From Thermoproteota archaeon (GTDB lineage Archaea; Thermoproteota; Thermoprotei_A; Sulfolobales; Pyrodictiaceae), in assembly GCA_013153105.1 (NCBI GenBank), contig JAADFC010000032.1, positions 1-7,300 on the forward strand: DNA of 7,300 nt. Direction: 5' to 3'. The position numbers and the translations under genes are program-made. Below, one piece after another: positions 6,144-7,300 of this stretch. A model generated the notes under the pieces. The model was not told the DNA's origin, searched no databases, and worked only from the letters and a program-made list of their open reading frames with translations. Every line of letters starts with the position of its first letter. The stretch's first letter is position 1.

Positions 6144-6172
6144 CGCCGCCCACCCCTCCAGCCCCGGGGGTG

Positions 6173-7006
6173 CTACGCCTCCACCCCGGCCTCCACCCGC
6201 TCCCCCCGCTCGAGGAGGGTCTCGGCTATCATCTCGGCGACCCTCCTCGCCGACTCCAGCATGCCGCCGAACACGGGCCCCATCCTGGGCAGGTTGTAGG
6301 CCTCCGCGACCGACATGCCCGCAACGTAGAGGCCTGGGAAGGCCTCCCCGCTCTTCTCGACCACCAGCCTCTCGGCCCGCCAGACGTCCATGCTGCTCAT
6401 GCCGGGCACCCTGACCTTGCCCTGGAGCCTCCGCTCGAGCAGCCGCAGCAGGTGCGCGTCATGGCCCGTCGCGTCCACCACGGCGCGGGCCTCGAGGTAG
6501 AGGGGGTCCACGTGCCAGCCCGCCTCCACCACCGGGGCCCAGTTGAGCACCAGCCCCTGGACCCTGCCGCCGCGCAGGATGAGGTCCTCCACGTGCACCC
6601 CAGGTATTATCGTGGCGCCCGCGTCCACCGCCCTCGCGGTGAGCTTCGCAGCCGCCTCGGTGGGGTCGAACACGTAGAGCCCGGGCGCGTCGCCCACGGG
6701 CTCCAGCCTCACCCCCGCCCGGCGGAGCAGGCCGGCGCCAAGCTCCTCCTCCACCAGCGCCACGGGGAGCAGCATCGAGCCGCCCCTCATCCCGCCGCCG
6801 GTGCCCAGCCGGTGCTCCACCACGGTGACGCGGAGCCCCTTCTCCGCGAGGAGCCAGGCGGCGGTTAGCCCCGCCGGCCCCGCCCCCGCTATCGCCACGT
6901 CCGCCTCGACCGCGTCCGAGAGCTTTGAGAGCGCTGCCCTGAGGAGGATCCTGCTGAGCCTGCCTTCGCCCGGGGGGCTGGGGTGCAAGCGGCTGCACCG
7001 GCCCAC
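6173..7006 (-). CDS. thi4: Thiazole synthase Thi4, sulfide-dependent type
   Basis: Makes the thiazole moiety of thiamine (ADP-thiazole) from NAD, glycine and a sulfur source. The protein has 277 residues. FAD/NAD-type dinucleotide fold GAGPAG at 41-46, the Thi4 signature GTGGGMRGG (68-76), VLNWAPVVEAGWHVDP (153-168), VVDATGHD (176-183), PGLYVAGM (224-231) and PRMGPVFGGML (240-250). At the position where plant and yeast enzymes have the sulfur-donating Cys (in xCMDP), this one has His165 (WHVDP). That is the pattern of archaeal, catalytic, free-sulfide-using Thi4. The related annotation 'ribose-1,5-bisphosphate isomerase' is less likely given the thiC neighbour. The GTG at 7006 fits a TATA-like box at about 7037-7043, which would give a very short leader. 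There is no clear SD, and the first 15 residues are not conserved; a TTG at 6988 is an alternative. First gene of a probable thi4-thiC operon. Confidence 0.93.
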   Translation of the reverse strand: MGRCSRLHPSPPGEGRLSRILLRAALSKLSDAVEADVAIAGAGPAGLTAAWLLAEKGLRVTVVEHRLGTGGGMRGGSMLLPVALVEEELGAGLLRRAGVRLEPVGDAPGLYVFDPTEAAAKLTARAVDAGATIIPGVHVEDLILRGGRVQGLVLNWAPVVEAGWHVDPLYLEARAVVDATGHDAHLLRLLERRLQGKVRVPGMSSMDVWRAERLVVEKSGEAFPGLYVAGMSVAEAYNLPRMGPVFGGMLESARRVAEMIAETLLERGERVEAGVEA

Positions 7007-7036
7007 CAGCCGCCCAGTACCAGGTTATCAAGGCTC

Positions 7037-7043
7037 CTATAAC
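7037..7043 (-). promoter_or_regulatory. Candidate TATA box for thi4-thiC
   Basis: The leftward strand reads GTTATAG here. Its centre is about 34 bp upstream of the thi4 GTG, giving a predicted transcript start roughly 7-8 bases before the start codon. Near-leaderless mRNAs are common in crenarchaea and would explain the missing SD. The dyad at 7039-7051 overlaps this box. Confidence 0.45.
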
Positions 7044-7056
7044 AGGGTTATCATTG

Positions 7057-7063
7057 TATTAAT
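7057..7063 (+). promoter_or_regulatory. Candidate TATA box for the thiD-like gene
   Basis: TATTAAT sits in the most A/T-rich part of the spacer, about 80 bp before the TTG start. It predicts a leader of about 50 bases that would contain the GC hairpin at 7098-7135. The dyad at 7068-7083 falls between this box and the predicted transcript start. Confidence 0.4.
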
Positions 7064-7097
7064 CGTAATCCAGGATGCTGGATGGGGGCGGCCGTTA

Positions 7098-7135
7098 CCC
7101 CCTCCCACCCCTCCCCGGAGGGGTCGGGAGGCGGG
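7098..7135 (+). promoter_or_regulatory. Strong GC hairpin containing the thiD-like ribosome binding site
   Basis: A long, nearly perfect inverted repeat. CCCCTCC (7108-7114) pairs with GGAGGGG (7117-7123), then A7107 with T7124. CCTCCC (7101-7106) pairs with GGGAGG (7126-7131), and CCC (7098-7100) with GGG (7133-7135). C7125 and C7132 are single bulges. The 3' arm includes the GGGAGG Shine-Dalgarno (7126-7131), six bases before the TTG at 7138. Folding of the leader would block translation. It is not a known riboswitch class. The pairing is seen; control of translation is inferred. Confidence 0.5.
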
Positions 7136-7137
7136 GG

Positions 7138-7300
7138 TTGCGTCGGGTCCACGCCGTCGCCGTGGGGGGCCTCGACAGCTCCAACGGGGCGGGGGTGACG
7201 GTGGCGGCCACCGTGGGGAGGCTGATGGGGGTCCACTTCCACACAGTGCCGGCGGCGGTGGTGGCTGAGACGGAGGAGGGGGTGGAGGCCGTCGAGCCGG
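7138..7300 (+). CDS. thiD: ThiD-like hydroxymethylpyrimidine kinase, N-terminal part
   Basis: Runs off the right edge; 54 codons are visible. ThiD phosphorylates HMP and HMP phosphate to the diphosphate used for thiamine synthesis. The start RRVHAVAVGGLDSSNGAG matches the ribokinase-fold ThiD signature (A-G-x-D-S-S-G-G-A-G), and GVHFHTVPAAVVAETEEGVEAVEP matches the following strand and loop. Two differences are seen: Asn replaces the first Gly of the GGAG turn, and the usual A-D-x-K after it reads VAAT, so this may be a divergent ThiD or a related kinase. The TTG at 7138 is preceded by GGGAGG with six-base spacing, and the conserved strand begins a few residues later. Archaeal ThiD is often fused to a C-terminal ThiN domain, which cannot be seen here. 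Divergent from thi4-thiC and probably co-regulated with them. Confidence 0.75.
   Translation, partial: MRRVHAVAVGGLDSSNGAGVTVAATVGRLMGVHFHTVPAAVVAETEEGVEAVEP

Larger units (their letters stand above)
7007..7097. promoter_or_regulatory. Divergent thi promoter/operator region
   Basis: An A/T-rich island (about 7021-7083) between thi4 and the ThiD-like gene. Leftward, TTATAG around 7042-7037 is a TATA candidate placing transcription start near 7014, just before the thi4 GTG. Rightward, TATTAAT at 7057-7063 would place a start near 7085. Symmetric elements: GGTTATCA twice (7023-7030 and 7046-7053, 23 bp apart); ATAAC-agg-GTTAT (7039-7051), which covers the thi4 TATA candidate; ATTA-atcg-TAAT (7058-7069); and ATCCAG-gatg-CTGGAT (7068-7083). 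The elements are seen directly. Their role as operators for a shared thiamine regulator is inference. Confidence 0.6.

Noticed and set aside
7007..7097. Possible TPP riboswitch in the thi4 leader (leftward strand has gataacctggtactggg)
   Set aside because: The conserved CTGAGA element and the second helix are absent, and the predicted leader is only a few bases long.

Overview
The window looks like a hyperthermophilic crenarchaeon (Thermoproteota, perhaps Desulfurococcales-like) with an unusually GC-rich genome, roughly two thirds G+C by eye. The signs are an archaeal HerA-type ATPase, an archaeal-type thiazole synthase with His where eukaryotes have the sulfur-donating Cys, a short archaeal-type ThiC, frequent AGG and ATA codons, and many GTG or TTG starts. 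No genus can be fixed from sequence alone, and no mobile element, rRNA or tRNA was seen.

Layout from left to right. Bases 1-178 are non-coding or undecided. A HerA/DUF87 ATPase gene follows on the minus strand (179-1852). A roughly 160-bp divergent spacer leads to a plus-strand gene (2016-2615) for a Cys-rich protein of unknown function. This meets tail to tail a minus-strand gene (2612-3232) encoding a clear paralogue, so the two form a convergent inverted duplication. A spacer of about 290 bp with dyad symmetries precedes a doubtful small ORF (3526-3650). Next comes a plus-strand zinc-type medium-chain dehydrogenase (3741-4817), whose 3' end overlaps by 24 bp the 3' end of the minus-strand thiC gene.

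The right part is a thiamine biosynthesis locus. On the minus strand, thi4 (thiazole synthase, 6173-7006) is followed after 29 bp by thiC (pyrimidine synthase, 4794-6143), so they probably form an operon. Diverging from it on the plus strand is the start of a ThiD-like pyrimidine kinase gene (7138 to the window edge). Together these genes supply the thiazole half, the pyrimidine half and the pyrimidine phosphorylation step of thiamine synthesis.

The 131-bp thi4/thiD divergent spacer is the most structured DNA here. It holds paired TATA-like boxes, three short dyads, a direct repeat and a strong GC hairpin that contains the thiD ribosome binding site. The other point of most interest is the convergent pair of cysteine-sharing paralogues of unknown function beside the HerA ATPase.
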